DNA of 61,180 nucleotides from Bacteroidales bacterium (lineage in GTDB: Bacteria; Bacteroidota; Bacteroidia; Bacteroidales; PUMT01): the NCBI GenBank assembly GCA_007135095.1, contig SLJO01000048.1, forward strand, positions 1 to 61,180. The letters are read 5' to 3'. The notes under the pieces are model-generated. The model made no database searches. It had not been told where the DNA came from and was given only the letters and a program-made list of their open reading frames with translations. Below are positions 9,670 through 18,722 of the stretch, piece after piece. How positions within the stretch are numbered: the first letter of the stretch is position 1; each line of letters starts with the position of its first letter. Both the position numbers and the translations under genes were made by a program.

Positions 9670-10881
9670 ATGAAGAAACTGACCCTGGCAATACTGGTTT
9701 TTATGGCCATGATCCCCGTTTTACTCCCCCAGTCCTCTGAAAACTGGCGGGGGCCCGGGAGAATGGGCATATACAATGAGAGCGGACTGCTGCAGGAATG
9801 GCCTGCCGGCGGGCCTGAAATGCTGTGGGCTTATGAGGGGCTGGGCAAGGGATTCACCTCCCCTGTAATTGCCGATGGCAGAATCTATATTACCGGCATG
9901 GAAGGAGAGACAGGCTTCCTGTATGTTATTTCCATGGACGGGAAGCCTGAAAGGAAATACCCCTATGGCCCGGAGTTCCATCAAAGCTATCCCGGAAGCC
10001 GGAGCACACCTGCCGTTGTTGATGACATGGTATATATTGTCAGCGGGCACGGGGTGCTGGTGTGCATGGATAAAAATAACGGGGACATAAAATGGCGCCG
10101 TGACCTGTTCAATGATTTTGACGGCAGAAATATACGATGGGGCTTTACTGAGAACCTGCTGGTGGACGGCGACCGGATCTACTGCACGCCGGGAGGAAAA
10201 AAATACAATCTCGTTGCTCTCAACCGCCACAACGGCGAACTGATCTGGGCCAGCGAGGGCAGCGGGAGGCTGTCAGCCTACTGTTCGCCGCTCCTGGTAA
10301 ACCATTATGGCAAAAGCATGCTGATTACCATGATGGAAAGGCATATAGTCGGCCTTGATGCCCTCAGCGGCCGGGTGCTGTGGTCTCACCCCTATGCCAA
10401 CAACAGGAACATCCATCCCAACACCCCGATATACCACCAGGGCAGCATCTTTGCATTCAGCGGCTATGGCATGGGGGGGATAAAGCTGAAGCTCAATTCG
10501 GTGGGCGATGCAGTGGCCCAGGAATGGTTCAGCGATGATCTTGACAATCAGATGGGTGGCACCGTCCTGGTTGACGGCTTTATTTACGGATCGGGCGACA
10601 GGAACAGGTTCTGGTTTTGTGTGGACTGGGAAACGGGGAAGACGGTCTATTCAGCACGCGACTTTGCCAAAGGAACGGTGATCTATGCCGACGGCCGGCT
10701 TTATTGTTATACCGAAAGAGGTGAACTGGTGCTTGTTGAACCTGCTGCCGACCGGTTTATCGTAAGGGGGCAGGCAGATGTTACGCTCGGGTCGGAGCAG
10801 CACTGGGCCCACCCGGTTATCGGTAACGGGGTCCTGTACATCAGACATGGCAACGCACTGATGGCCTATAAAATCAGGTGA
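9670..10881 (+). CDS. PQQ-like beta-propeller repeat protein, secreted (paralog A)
   Basis: 403 aa; signal peptide; ENWRGPGRMGIYNESGLLQEWPAGGPEMLW plus repeated propeller-blade motifs (VYIVSG, NGDIKWRRD, GRLYCY). Confidence 0.87.
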   Translation: MKKLTLAILVFMAMIPVLLPQSSENWRGPGRMGIYNESGLLQEWPAGGPEMLWAYEGLGKGFTSPVIADGRIYITGMEGETGFLYVISMDGKPERKYPYGPEFHQSYPGSRSTPAVVDDMVYIVSGHGVLVCMDKNNGDIKWRRDLFNDFDGRNIRWGFTENLLVDGDRIYCTPGGKKYNLVALNRHNGELIWASEGSGRLSAYCSPLLVNHYGKSMLITMMERHIVGLDALSGRVLWSHPYANNRNIHPNTPIYHQGSIFAFSGYGMGGIKLKLNSVGDAVAQEWFSDDLDNQMGGTVLVDGFIYGSGDRNRFWFCVDWETGKTVYSARDFAKGTVIYADGRLYCYTERGELVLVEPAADRFIVRGQADVTLGSEQHWAHPVIGNGVLYIRHGNALMAYKIR

Positions 10882-10939
10882 GTTGGTCCTGCGGGAAAGC
10901 CCTGGCATGTGAAACTGTAAATCCTTTAAAACCATTGTA

Positions 10940-12151
10940 ATGAAGACATTGATGCTTTTAACTCTGATGTTGCTAACCTGTGTTTCCGGTTCACAGGGAC
11001 AGGCGGCCGATAACTGGCGGGGTCCTGACAGGCAGGGTATTTTTCATGAAACCGGCCTGCTGCAGGACTGGAATGAGGGCGGCCCCGAATTGCTCTGGTC
11101 ATATGGCCGGCTGGGCGAGGGGTTTTCCTCGCCGGTAATGGCAAACGGCAAAATCTACATCACGGGGATGGAAGGCAGCACGGGCTATGTATATATACTG
11201 TCCATGAATGGCCGCCTTGAGAAAAAATTCCCCTACGGCCCCGAGTTCACTGAAAGCTACCAGGGGACACGCAGCACACCGACGGTGGTCAGGAACCTGG
11301 TTTATATTGTAAGCGGCCAGGGATTGCTGGTCTGCATAAACCAGGACAACGGCGAGATAGTATGGCGGCGCGATATGTTCGCTGATTTCGGGGGCAGGAA
11401 CATCCGCTGGGGGGTGACCGAAAACCTGCTTATAGAAGAAGACATACTGTACTGCTCTCCCGGTGGTGAAAAGTACAACATTGTTGCCCTTGACCGCCAT
11501 AACGGTGAGGTGATCTGGGCAACCCGGGCAGCCGGGGGCGTGTCGGCCTACTGCTCTCCGCTGCTGGTTGACCATTACGGGAGGAAAATGCTGATAACCC
11601 ACATGGCATACCATATTGTCGGCATAGATGCCCGCAACGGAAGGCTGATGTGGTCGTTCTCCCATGTCAACAGGCATGAGATCCATCCAAACACCCCTAT
11701 ATATCATGAAGGCAGCGTATTCGCATTCAGCGGGAACGGCAAGGGCGGGGTTAAGCTGAAAATTTCCTCGGTGGGTGACGCGGCAACAATAGAGTGGACA
11801 AACAGTGACCTTGACAACCTGATGGGTGGTGCTGTCCTGGTTGATGGTTATATCTACGGGTCAGGCCACCGGAACAGGTCATGGTTTATGGTGGACTGGG
11901 AGACGGGAGAAACTGTGTATTCATCGCGCAATATCGCCAACGGCACGGTTATATATGCGGACGGGCGGCTCTACTGCTACAGTGAAAGAGGCGAGCTGGT
12001 CCTGCTTGAGCCGGCTAAGGGTGGTTTCAAAGAAAGAGGCAGGAAGAATATTACGCTGGGTTCCAATCAGCACTGGGCTCACCTGGTTATTAACAATGGC
12101 ATTCTCTACCTCAGGCGGGGAAATGCCCTTATGGCCTATAAAATAAGTTGA
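10940..12151 (+). CDS. PQQ-like beta-propeller repeat protein, secreted (paralog B)
   Basis: 403 aa, same length as and collinearly similar to the preceding gene; DNWRGPDRQGIFHETGLLQDWNEGGPELLW. Confidence 0.87.
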   Translation: MKTLMLLTLMLLTCVSGSQGQAADNWRGPDRQGIFHETGLLQDWNEGGPELLWSYGRLGEGFSSPVMANGKIYITGMEGSTGYVYILSMNGRLEKKFPYGPEFTESYQGTRSTPTVVRNLVYIVSGQGLLVCINQDNGEIVWRRDMFADFGGRNIRWGVTENLLIEEDILYCSPGGEKYNIVALDRHNGEVIWATRAAGGVSAYCSPLLVDHYGRKMLITHMAYHIVGIDARNGRLMWSFSHVNRHEIHPNTPIYHEGSVFAFSGNGKGGVKLKISSVGDAATIEWTNSDLDNLMGGAVLVDGYIYGSGHRNRSWFMVDWETGETVYSSRNIANGTVIYADGRLYCYSERGELVLLEPAKGGFKERGRKNITLGSNQHWAHLVINNGILYLRRGNALMAYKIS

Positions 12152-12227
12152 AAGCTGCCTTTTTGGCCAGGGGGATCACCTGCCCGCGGCCGGCAGAACG
12201 GAGTAGCTGACCTGTAATTTGCCAGTT

Positions 12228-13664
12228 ATGAGATATCTGATCTACAAGCATTTGAAATTTCTGCCGGTGACCACCTTTGTTCTCGGGCTCCTGGCTGTCG
12301 GCTGGTGGATCAGTTACAGTCCCCTGCCAGTCATGGAGCTATCCCTTCCCGGCGCCGACGGTTACATCCATCCTGCAGGGCAGCCTGATGAAAATATTAT
12401 TATCGGTGAATACTTCCAGGAGCTCTACACCATGGATCCGGCCCGTGGAGAAAACTGGCCGGGCTTCAGGGGCCAGCACCATGACAACATTTACCGCAAC
12501 AGGATGCCTCTTGTCAGCAATTTCTCCCAGGGCGGCAACGAAATACTCTGGTCGGTCAGCCTTGGGGAGGGCCATGCGGGACCTGCCATATGGGAAGGCC
12601 TGGTTTACCTGCTTGACTATGATGAGGAAAAACGGGCCGATATGCTGAGATGCTTCTCACTCGAAACCGGCAGGGAGATCTGGCGCAGGTGGTATGACGT
12701 GCATGTAAGGAGAAACCACGGGATGTCCCGCACTGTTCCGGCAGTGACCGAAGATTATATACTCACCATGGGTCCGCGCGGTCATATAATGTGCCTGGAT
12801 CGCGCAAGCGGCGATCTGCTCTGGGTAATGGACCTGGAAAAGGACTGGGGAACGGAAATACCACTTTGGTATACCGGCCAGTGCCCGCTGATCGATAACG
12901 GGGTGGCGGTAATCGCCCCCGGAGGAGATGCGCTGATGATCGGGGTGGACTGTGCAACGGGAGAGGTGCTGTGGGAAACTCCCAACCCCGGCGGCTGGGA
13001 GATGTCGCACTCTTCGGTGATACCATATACATTTGGAGGAAGGAAGATGTATGTGTACAGTGCCATTGGCGGTGCGGTGGGCGTGGCTGCCGAAGGCCCC
13101 GATGCAGGGGAGATACTGTGGAAAGTGCCTCAATGGAATCACCGGGTGATAGCCGCCTCGCCGGTATGCATGCCTGACGGGAAAATATTCCTGACAGCAG
13201 GGTACGGCGCGGGGAGCATGGTCCTGCAGCTTCACGCCGGTGGCGGGGGTTTTAAGGCAGAGATCCTTGAAACATTCAGGCCGGGCGAGGGATTGTCAAG
13301 TGAGCAGCAAACCCCTGTTTACGCCGGGGGGCACCTGTTCGGGGTGCTTCCCAAGGATGCCCGCACACTGAGAAACCAGTTCGTCTGCGTAGACCCCGCA
13401 GATTTCACCTCGTTCGTGTGGACCAGCGGTTCAACAGCAAGGTTCGGGCTCGGCCCGTTTATCCTTGCCGATGACAAGTTCTACCTTCTGGATGATGACG
13501 GCACCCTTTATATTATTGAGATGAGCCTGCAGGAGTTCAGGCAGCTCGATGCCATGCAGATCATCGATAACGGCCATGATGCATGGGCGCCGCTGGCTAT
13601 GGCAGACGGATACCTCCTGCTAAGGGACTCCCATACAATGGTATGCATTGACATAAAAAGATAA
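12228..13664 (+). CDS. Membrane-anchored PQQ-like beta-propeller protein
   Basis: N-terminal TM (FLPVTTFVLGLLAVGWWISY), ENWPGFRGQHHDNIYRN, blades with GREIWRRW, SGDLLWVMD, TGEVLWETP; ATG at 12228 preferred over TTG at 12219. Confidence 0.83.
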   Translation: MRYLIYKHLKFLPVTTFVLGLLAVGWWISYSPLPVMELSLPGADGYIHPAGQPDENIIIGEYFQELYTMDPARGENWPGFRGQHHDNIYRNRMPLVSNFSQGGNEILWSVSLGEGHAGPAIWEGLVYLLDYDEEKRADMLRCFSLETGREIWRRWYDVHVRRNHGMSRTVPAVTEDYILTMGPRGHIMCLDRASGDLLWVMDLEKDWGTEIPLWYTGQCPLIDNGVAVIAPGGDALMIGVDCATGEVLWETPNPGGWEMSHSSVIPYTFGGRKMYVYSAIGGAVGVAAEGPDAGEILWKVPQWNHRVIAASPVCMPDGKIFLTAGYGAGSMVLQLHAGGGGFKAEILETFRPGEGLSSEQQTPVYAGGHLFGVLPKDARTLRNQFVCVDPADFTSFVWTSGSTARFGLGPFILADDKFYLLDDDGTLYIIEMSLQEFRQLDAMQIIDNGHDAWAPLAMADGYLLLRDSHTMVCIDIKR

Positions 13665-13670
13665 GGCAAT

Positions 13671-14654
13671 ATGAGAAAACCGTTAATCACCATACTCGTG
13701 TTCCTGGCAACCATTACCATCATAGCTGTGATAATGGCAGATTATAAATCAACCAGGCGGGGAAAAGGGCCGGCAAATCCGTATGCCTTCAACGTGGATG
13801 AGTACAGGTCGGTGCCGCCGGAGCTGGTCCGCTGGGAAGAGGTCAGGCAGGTAACAATCGATGGCGGCATTCCACGGGCCATCGCCTATGGCAGGGGCAA
13901 TATTTATCTCGCTGCCGGCAATGAGATCCAGGTGATAGCGGGCGACTGGAGCAGGACACTGCGAAAAACCCTTGAATCAGTGCCGACGGGCATTGCCGTG
14001 GCCGGTGATGGCAGGATAATTATTTCCTTTTCCACTTATCTGGCGATACTGGATAAGCATGGTGACATCATTGAACAGTCTGTACCACTGCCCTCCGGCA
14101 GCCACTTTACCTCAGTGGCTGAATATGACGGCAATATCTATGTTGCCGATGCAACGGCAAGAAAGGTAAGGATATTTAACCCGGCCCTGGAACTCACCGG
14201 TGAATTTGCCGGTGAGTCGGGGGTATCGGAAACTCACGGCTTTATTGTGCCGGGCGCGCATTTCAGCCTTGCTGTCAACAGCGAGAATGAGCTGTGGATA
14301 ACCAATCCCGGCCTGCATGCCCTGCAAAACTATACTGCCGGGGGAAGGCTCCGCTCATACCTGCAAAACTCATCTTTCGGCATTGAAGGCTTCAGCGGAT
14401 GCTGCAATCCCGAGTATTTTGCCTTCCTTCCCGGCGGCGGGTTTGTCACCAGCGAAAAAGGGCTGATAAGGATCAAGGTGATGGATGAATCGGGTGAGGT
14501 GGTTTCTGTGGTGGCCCCCGGTGAGAAATTCAGGGGGGGCACCAGGGCGCCCGCAGTAGCCGTCGATGACCGGGGAAATGTGCTGGCACTGGATTTTGAC
14601 AGGAACATAATAAGGATATTTGAACCGCACGCTGTTGACCCGGCACAACGTTAA
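13671..14654 (+). CDS. NHL-like beta-propeller protein with N-terminal TM anchor and vicinal Cys pair
   Basis: 327 aa; TM at N-terminus; NIYLAAGNEIQVI..., NIYVADATARKVRIFNP; GFSGCCNPEYFAFLPGGGFVTSEKGLIRIKVMDESGEVVSVVAP. Confidence 0.75.
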   Translation: MRKPLITILVFLATITIIAVIMADYKSTRRGKGPANPYAFNVDEYRSVPPELVRWEEVRQVTIDGGIPRAIAYGRGNIYLAAGNEIQVIAGDWSRTLRKTLESVPTGIAVAGDGRIIISFSTYLAILDKHGDIIEQSVPLPSGSHFTSVAEYDGNIYVADATARKVRIFNPALELTGEFAGESGVSETHGFIVPGAHFSLAVNSENELWITNPGLHALQNYTAGGRLRSYLQNSSFGIEGFSGCCNPEYFAFLPGGGFVTSEKGLIRIKVMDESGEVVSVVAPGEKFRGGTRAPAVAVDDRGNVLALDFDRNIIRIFEPHAVDPAQR

Positions 14655-14700
14655 TCCGGAAAAAAAATTGTAACCTGATATTATAAACCCATAAAGCGAA

Positions 14701-14916
14701 ATGCAAAGAAGAGATTTCCTGATAAGGACCGGAAGATATGCACTGCTGGCCGTGCTGGCGGTGGTTGCCGCCGTGGGCCTTAAAAACGCCGATAATTCCC
14801 CCGGCGGCCAGTGCCCCCTGAAAACCCCGTGCAGGGAATGCGGGATATTGCAGGGATGCAGCCTGCCCGGGGCACTCGAAGAGAGGTCGGGGCTGAACAG
14901 GGAAAACAATAATTAA
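14701..14916 (+). CDS. Cys-rich microprotein with Tat-like signal
   Basis: 71 aa: MQRRDFLIRTGRYALLAVLAVVAAVG... then CPLKTPCRECGILQGC; ATG start, tightly spaced between two co-oriented genes. Confidence 0.65.
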   Translation: MQRRDFLIRTGRYALLAVLAVVAAVGLKNADNSPGGQCPLKTPCRECGILQGCSLPGALEERSGLNRENNN

Positions 14917-14927
14917 CCCGTTGAACA

Positions 14928-15500
14928 GTGGAAAGAAAAAAAACCAAAAACAGGAGGGAGTTCATCCGCAGCAGCATGCGCTTTGGAATGGTGCTGGCAC
15001 TGGGTGGTGCCGGGGGACTGGCATTCAGGCATTCAGCAGGCGATAAGTGGGTGTGGCAGGTTGACCCTTTTAAATGTTCATGGTGCGGACGGTGCGCCAC
15101 GCATTGCGTGCTCAGCCCTTCAGCGGTAAAATGCATGCATGCCTACGATCTGTGTGGTTACTGCGACCTTTGCGGCGGGTACCTGATACCCGGCCATTCG
15201 GCCCGTTCCACCGCCGCCGAGAACCAGCTCTGCCCGACGGCAGCAATAGAGAGGAAGTTCATAGAGGAGCCTTACTACCAGTACACCATTAACGAGGACC
15301 TGTGCATTGGCTGTGCAAAATGCGTGGAGGGTTGTTCGGCTTTCGGGAACGGCTCGCTGCACCTGCAGGTAAACCACGAAATATGTGTTAACTGCAATGA
15401 ATGCGCCATTGCCAGGTCGTGCCCCTCCGATGCCGTTAAAAGAGTAAGGGGCTCAGCGCCTTACCTTATGAAAGGGGATTTTTCCCGTGATCAGACATGA
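14928..15500 (+). CDS. Tat-signal multi-[4Fe-4S] ferredoxin-like protein
   Basis: 190 aa, GTG start; NRREFIRSS Tat motif; CSWCGRCATHC, CGYCDLCGG, CIGCAKCVEGC, CVNCNECAIARSC. Confidence 0.83.
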   Translation: MERKKTKNRREFIRSSMRFGMVLALGGAGGLAFRHSAGDKWVWQVDPFKCSWCGRCATHCVLSPSAVKCMHAYDLCGYCDLCGGYLIPGHSARSTAAENQLCPTAAIERKFIEEPYYQYTINEDLCIGCAKCVEGCSAFGNGSLHLQVNHEICVNCNECAIARSCPSDAVKRVRGSAPYLMKGDFSRDQT

Positions 15501-16827
15501 CGAAATAATTAAACCGGGGCCTCAGCATGCCTCCAGGCTGAAGCTTGAAAAAACGAATATTTTGCACTTTAAAAACATCATATTGCCATTCCTGCTGCTT
15601 CTGTTAATTGCCCTTTCAGTTGATTCCACCGCACAGCAGCGCTTCCCCATGCCGGAATTTGAATCGGGCTACCAGCATCCCGAGGTATCCGCTCCGGAGC
15701 CCCGCTCCCTGGCACTCGAGTATATCGATGTGTTGGTGCTGCTGGCTTTTCTCTCTGTAACTTCCTGGCTTGTCATCAGGAAGCGTTCCAGGAAATGGAT
15801 ACTGGGACTGGTGGTGGCTGCCCTGCTCTACTTCGGGTTCTGGCGCAATGGCTGCATCTGCCCCATCGGTTCGGTGCAGAACATGGCTTTGTCGTTTTCC
15901 GATCCCGGCTATGCGGTATCATACACCGTCATTGCATTTTTCATGCTTCCGCTGCTGTTCAGCCTTGGCTTCGGCAGGGTGTTCTGCGGCACCGCCTGCC
16001 CGCTCGGTGCAATACAGGATCTTGTGATCATCAGGCCTGTAAAGGTTCCTGCCCGGGTCAGCAAATCCCTGGGGATGTTCCCGTTTGTTTATCTTGCACT
16101 GGCAGTGCTCTATGCATCAACCGGCACCGGCTTTGTAATATGCAGGTATGACCCGTTTATCGGGATATTCCGCATGGGTGCGGAGTTTCATCTTATAGTG
16201 CTCGGTATTGCATTCCTGCTGGCAGGCATGTTCGTGGCACGGCCGTATTGCCGGTTTGTTTGTCCCTATGGCGCATTGCTGAAGGTGACCTCCATGTTCT
16301 CAAAGCACCACATTTCAATAACCCCTTCACAATGCATAGAATGTAAGCTTTGCAGCGACTCATGCCCTTTTGGGGCAATAGACAGGCCGGTACCCGAAAG
16401 GGCAATAAGTGAAATGAAGGGCAAAACCGGGCATTTCATGCTCTACGCCGCAGTTATCCCGCTTCTTATGATGGCAGGCGGGTGGGCTCTTTCATCCTCC
16501 CATATTTTTCTCTCACGTGCGCATCCTGATGTCTACCTGGCACATCTTCTCATTGATAATCCCGGGGTAATGGATGATACCGAAAACCTGGATGTGCAGA
16601 CCTTCCTGGGATCAGACCGCACCATGGAATCACTGGTGCATGACGCGGAAGCGATCCAGGCAGCCTTTCTCAGGGGATCATGGATTACCGGGGCATTTAT
16701 CGGGCTTGTGGCAGGGCTGTTCCTTGTATCGCAGTCCATAATACGGCGCCGCACCGGCTACCACCCCAACAGGGGCGACTGCCTGAGCTGCGGCAGATGC
16801 CTTAAATACTGCCCTGTGCAGAAATAA
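15487..16827 (+). CDS. NosR/NapH-like polytopic membrane polyferredoxin
   Basis: 446 aa; multiple TMs; CICPIGSVQN, CGTACPLGAIQD, CRFVCPYGALLK, ferredoxin motif CIECKLCSDSCPFGA and C-terminal CLSCGRCLKYCP; overlaps upstream gene by 14 nt. Confidence 0.85.
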   Translation: MIRHDEIIKPGPQHASRLKLEKTNILHFKNIILPFLLLLLIALSVDSTAQQRFPMPEFESGYQHPEVSAPEPRSLALEYIDVLVLLAFLSVTSWLVIRKRSRKWILGLVVAALLYFGFWRNGCICPIGSVQNMALSFSDPGYAVSYTVIAFFMLPLLFSLGFGRVFCGTACPLGAIQDLVIIRPVKVPARVSKSLGMFPFVYLALAVLYASTGTGFVICRYDPFIGIFRMGAEFHLIVLGIAFLLAGMFVARPYCRFVCPYGALLKVTSMFSKHHISITPSQCIECKLCSDSCPFGAIDRPVPERAISEMKGKTGHFMLYAAVIPLLMMAGGWALSSSHIFLSRAHPDVYLAHLLIDNPGVMDDTENLDVQTFLGSDRTMESLVHDAEAIQAAFLRGSWITGAFIGLVAGLFLVSQSIIRRRTGYHPNRGDCLSCGRCLKYCPVQK

Positions 16828-16890
16828 AAAACCGCCTGGCAACGGGCAACGACGCGAAAAGGGACTGATTAAAAATGACCGCTGAACATA

Positions 16891-18708
16891 ATGGATATTA
16901 ACGAAAAAATAAAAACAGCAAGGCATACCTCCACGGTTGCAGGGGCATTTTGCCTGGTGATAAGCCTTTTGCTGATTCTTAACTACTGGCAGATGCAGGC
17001 CGTTGACCCGCTCGGGGGCACAGCGCTTGAAACACTGGTGCAACGCCTGGCAATGGAACCGGGCAACGAGCAGCTCCAAAAAGAGATAAGGGAGCTTGAC
17101 CTTCTTGCCCGCAAGGCATACTTCACCAGTATCTGGCAGGTGAGAACCGGCGGTTACCTGCTTCTTTTCGCATCCATGATCCTGGTGACTGCCCTGAGGG
17201 TATATTACTCGCTGACAGCAAAAATCAACAAGCCCCCCGAGGAGGAGGAGGACCAGGTCAGCGGCCGCGCGCTATCGCAGAAATGGATAATGGCGGGCAC
17301 CGGCATGTTTATTATGGCAGCGCTGGTGGCGGCATTTACCGTATCGGATCCTGTGGAAAAATATTTTGCCGGCACAGCCACCGCCCCTGAAGTGAAGCAA
17401 ACAATAGAGCAGATAACGGTGTCGGATGCTCCTTCCGCGCCCCCCTCTGTCCCACTGGATGCTGATGAGAGCGCGGGGGAGGATCCCGTTACGGAAGTCC
17501 CCGCCACCGCGCCCGCGGAACCTGCCCCGGGGCCGGCCCCGGCACTCTTCCCGGGGGAAAGCGACATCAGGCAGAATCACAATGCCTTCAGGGGACCGTG
17601 GGGAAACGGGGTAGTATACCACACCAATGTTCCCGTTGAATGGGACGGCGAATCGGGCAGGAATATCCTGTGGGAGGTGCCCGTGCCGATGCATGCCTAC
17701 AGCTCGCCGGTAATATGGGATGATAAGCTGTTTATCACCGGCGCCGATGAGCAGGAGAGGAAAGTGTTCTGTTTCGACAGGCATACCGGCGTGCTTCTCT
17801 GGGAAAACAGCGCAACCAGCATTCCCGGGTCACCGGCAATACCGCCGCGCACAACCGACGATACCGGACTCGGTGCCCCATCGGTGACAACCGATGGTAT
17901 TGGCGTTTATGCTGTTTTCGGTACGGGCGATATAATAGCGTTCGGCATGGACGGCGCCAGGCTGTGGGCCCGGAACCTGGGGGTGCCGGACAATCATTAC
18001 GGGCACTCCTCGTCGCTGCTGTCCCACGGCGAAAAGCTTTTCGTGCAGTATGACGACAACCGGAGCGGACGTATTTTTTGCCTGAATGTTCATACGGGTG
18101 AGACAATATGGGACATATCCAGGCCGTCACGCATCTCCTGGGCCTCTCCCGTGCTGGCCCTGGTCGACAACCGTTACCAGCTGGTGGTCAGCGGCAATCC
18201 CATAATTGCCGGATACGATATCGAATCGGGAAATGAATTGTGGAGCGTTGAGGCAATGAGTGGTGAGGTAGGCCCGTCGCCTGCCTTTGGCGGGGGACTG
18301 GTTTATGCGGCAAATGAATATGCGAAGATGGTGGCCATCGATCCGGGCAGCGGCAGCATAGTGTGGGAGGATAATTACTACCTTCCGGAAGTGTCGAGCC
18401 CAACATATAGCGGGGGCCTCCTGTTCATATCAACAACTTATGCACTGGTGGCTTGTTTCGATGCAAAAACAGGCGAACTGATGTGGGAATACGATACCGG
18501 CGATATATTCTACTCGTCTCCCATAGTGGCAGACGGAAGGGTTTACGTGACTGACATCAGGGGTGATACATACATATTCGAAATTGACAGGGAGCCGAAA
18601 CTGGCCGCCACAAATTCCCTGGGTGAGGGGGTGTATACCGTTCCCGCCTTCGCCGATGGCAGGATATACATCAGGGGCGAGAAAAATCTTTACTGCATCG
18701 GCAATTAA
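16891..18708 (+). CDS. Membrane-anchored PQQ-like beta-propeller protein with novel multi-TM N-terminal module
   Basis: 605 aa; three predicted TM segments, Pro/Ala/Glu-rich linker, then HNAFRGPWGNGVVYHTNVPVEW...NILWEVPVP and propeller blades. Confidence 0.83.
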   Translation: MDINEKIKTARHTSTVAGAFCLVISLLLILNYWQMQAVDPLGGTALETLVQRLAMEPGNEQLQKEIRELDLLARKAYFTSIWQVRTGGYLLLFASMILVTALRVYYSLTAKINKPPEEEEDQVSGRALSQKWIMAGTGMFIMAALVAAFTVSDPVEKYFAGTATAPEVKQTIEQITVSDAPSAPPSVPLDADESAGEDPVTEVPATAPAEPAPGPAPALFPGESDIRQNHNAFRGPWGNGVVYHTNVPVEWDGESGRNILWEVPVPMHAYSSPVIWDDKLFITGADEQERKVFCFDRHTGVLLWENSATSIPGSPAIPPRTTDDTGLGAPSVTTDGIGVYAVFGTGDIIAFGMDGARLWARNLGVPDNHYGHSSSLLSHGEKLFVQYDDNRSGRIFCLNVHTGETIWDISRPSRISWASPVLALVDNRYQLVVSGNPIIAGYDIESGNELWSVEAMSGEVGPSPAFGGGLVYAANEYAKMVAIDPGSGSIVWEDNYYLPEVSSPTYSGGLLFISTTYALVACFDAKTGELMWEYDTGDIFYSSPIVADGRVYVTDIRGDTYIFEIDREPKLAATNSLGEGVYTVPAFADGRIYIRGEKNLYCIGN

Positions 18709-18722
18709 AAGTCTGTAACAGA

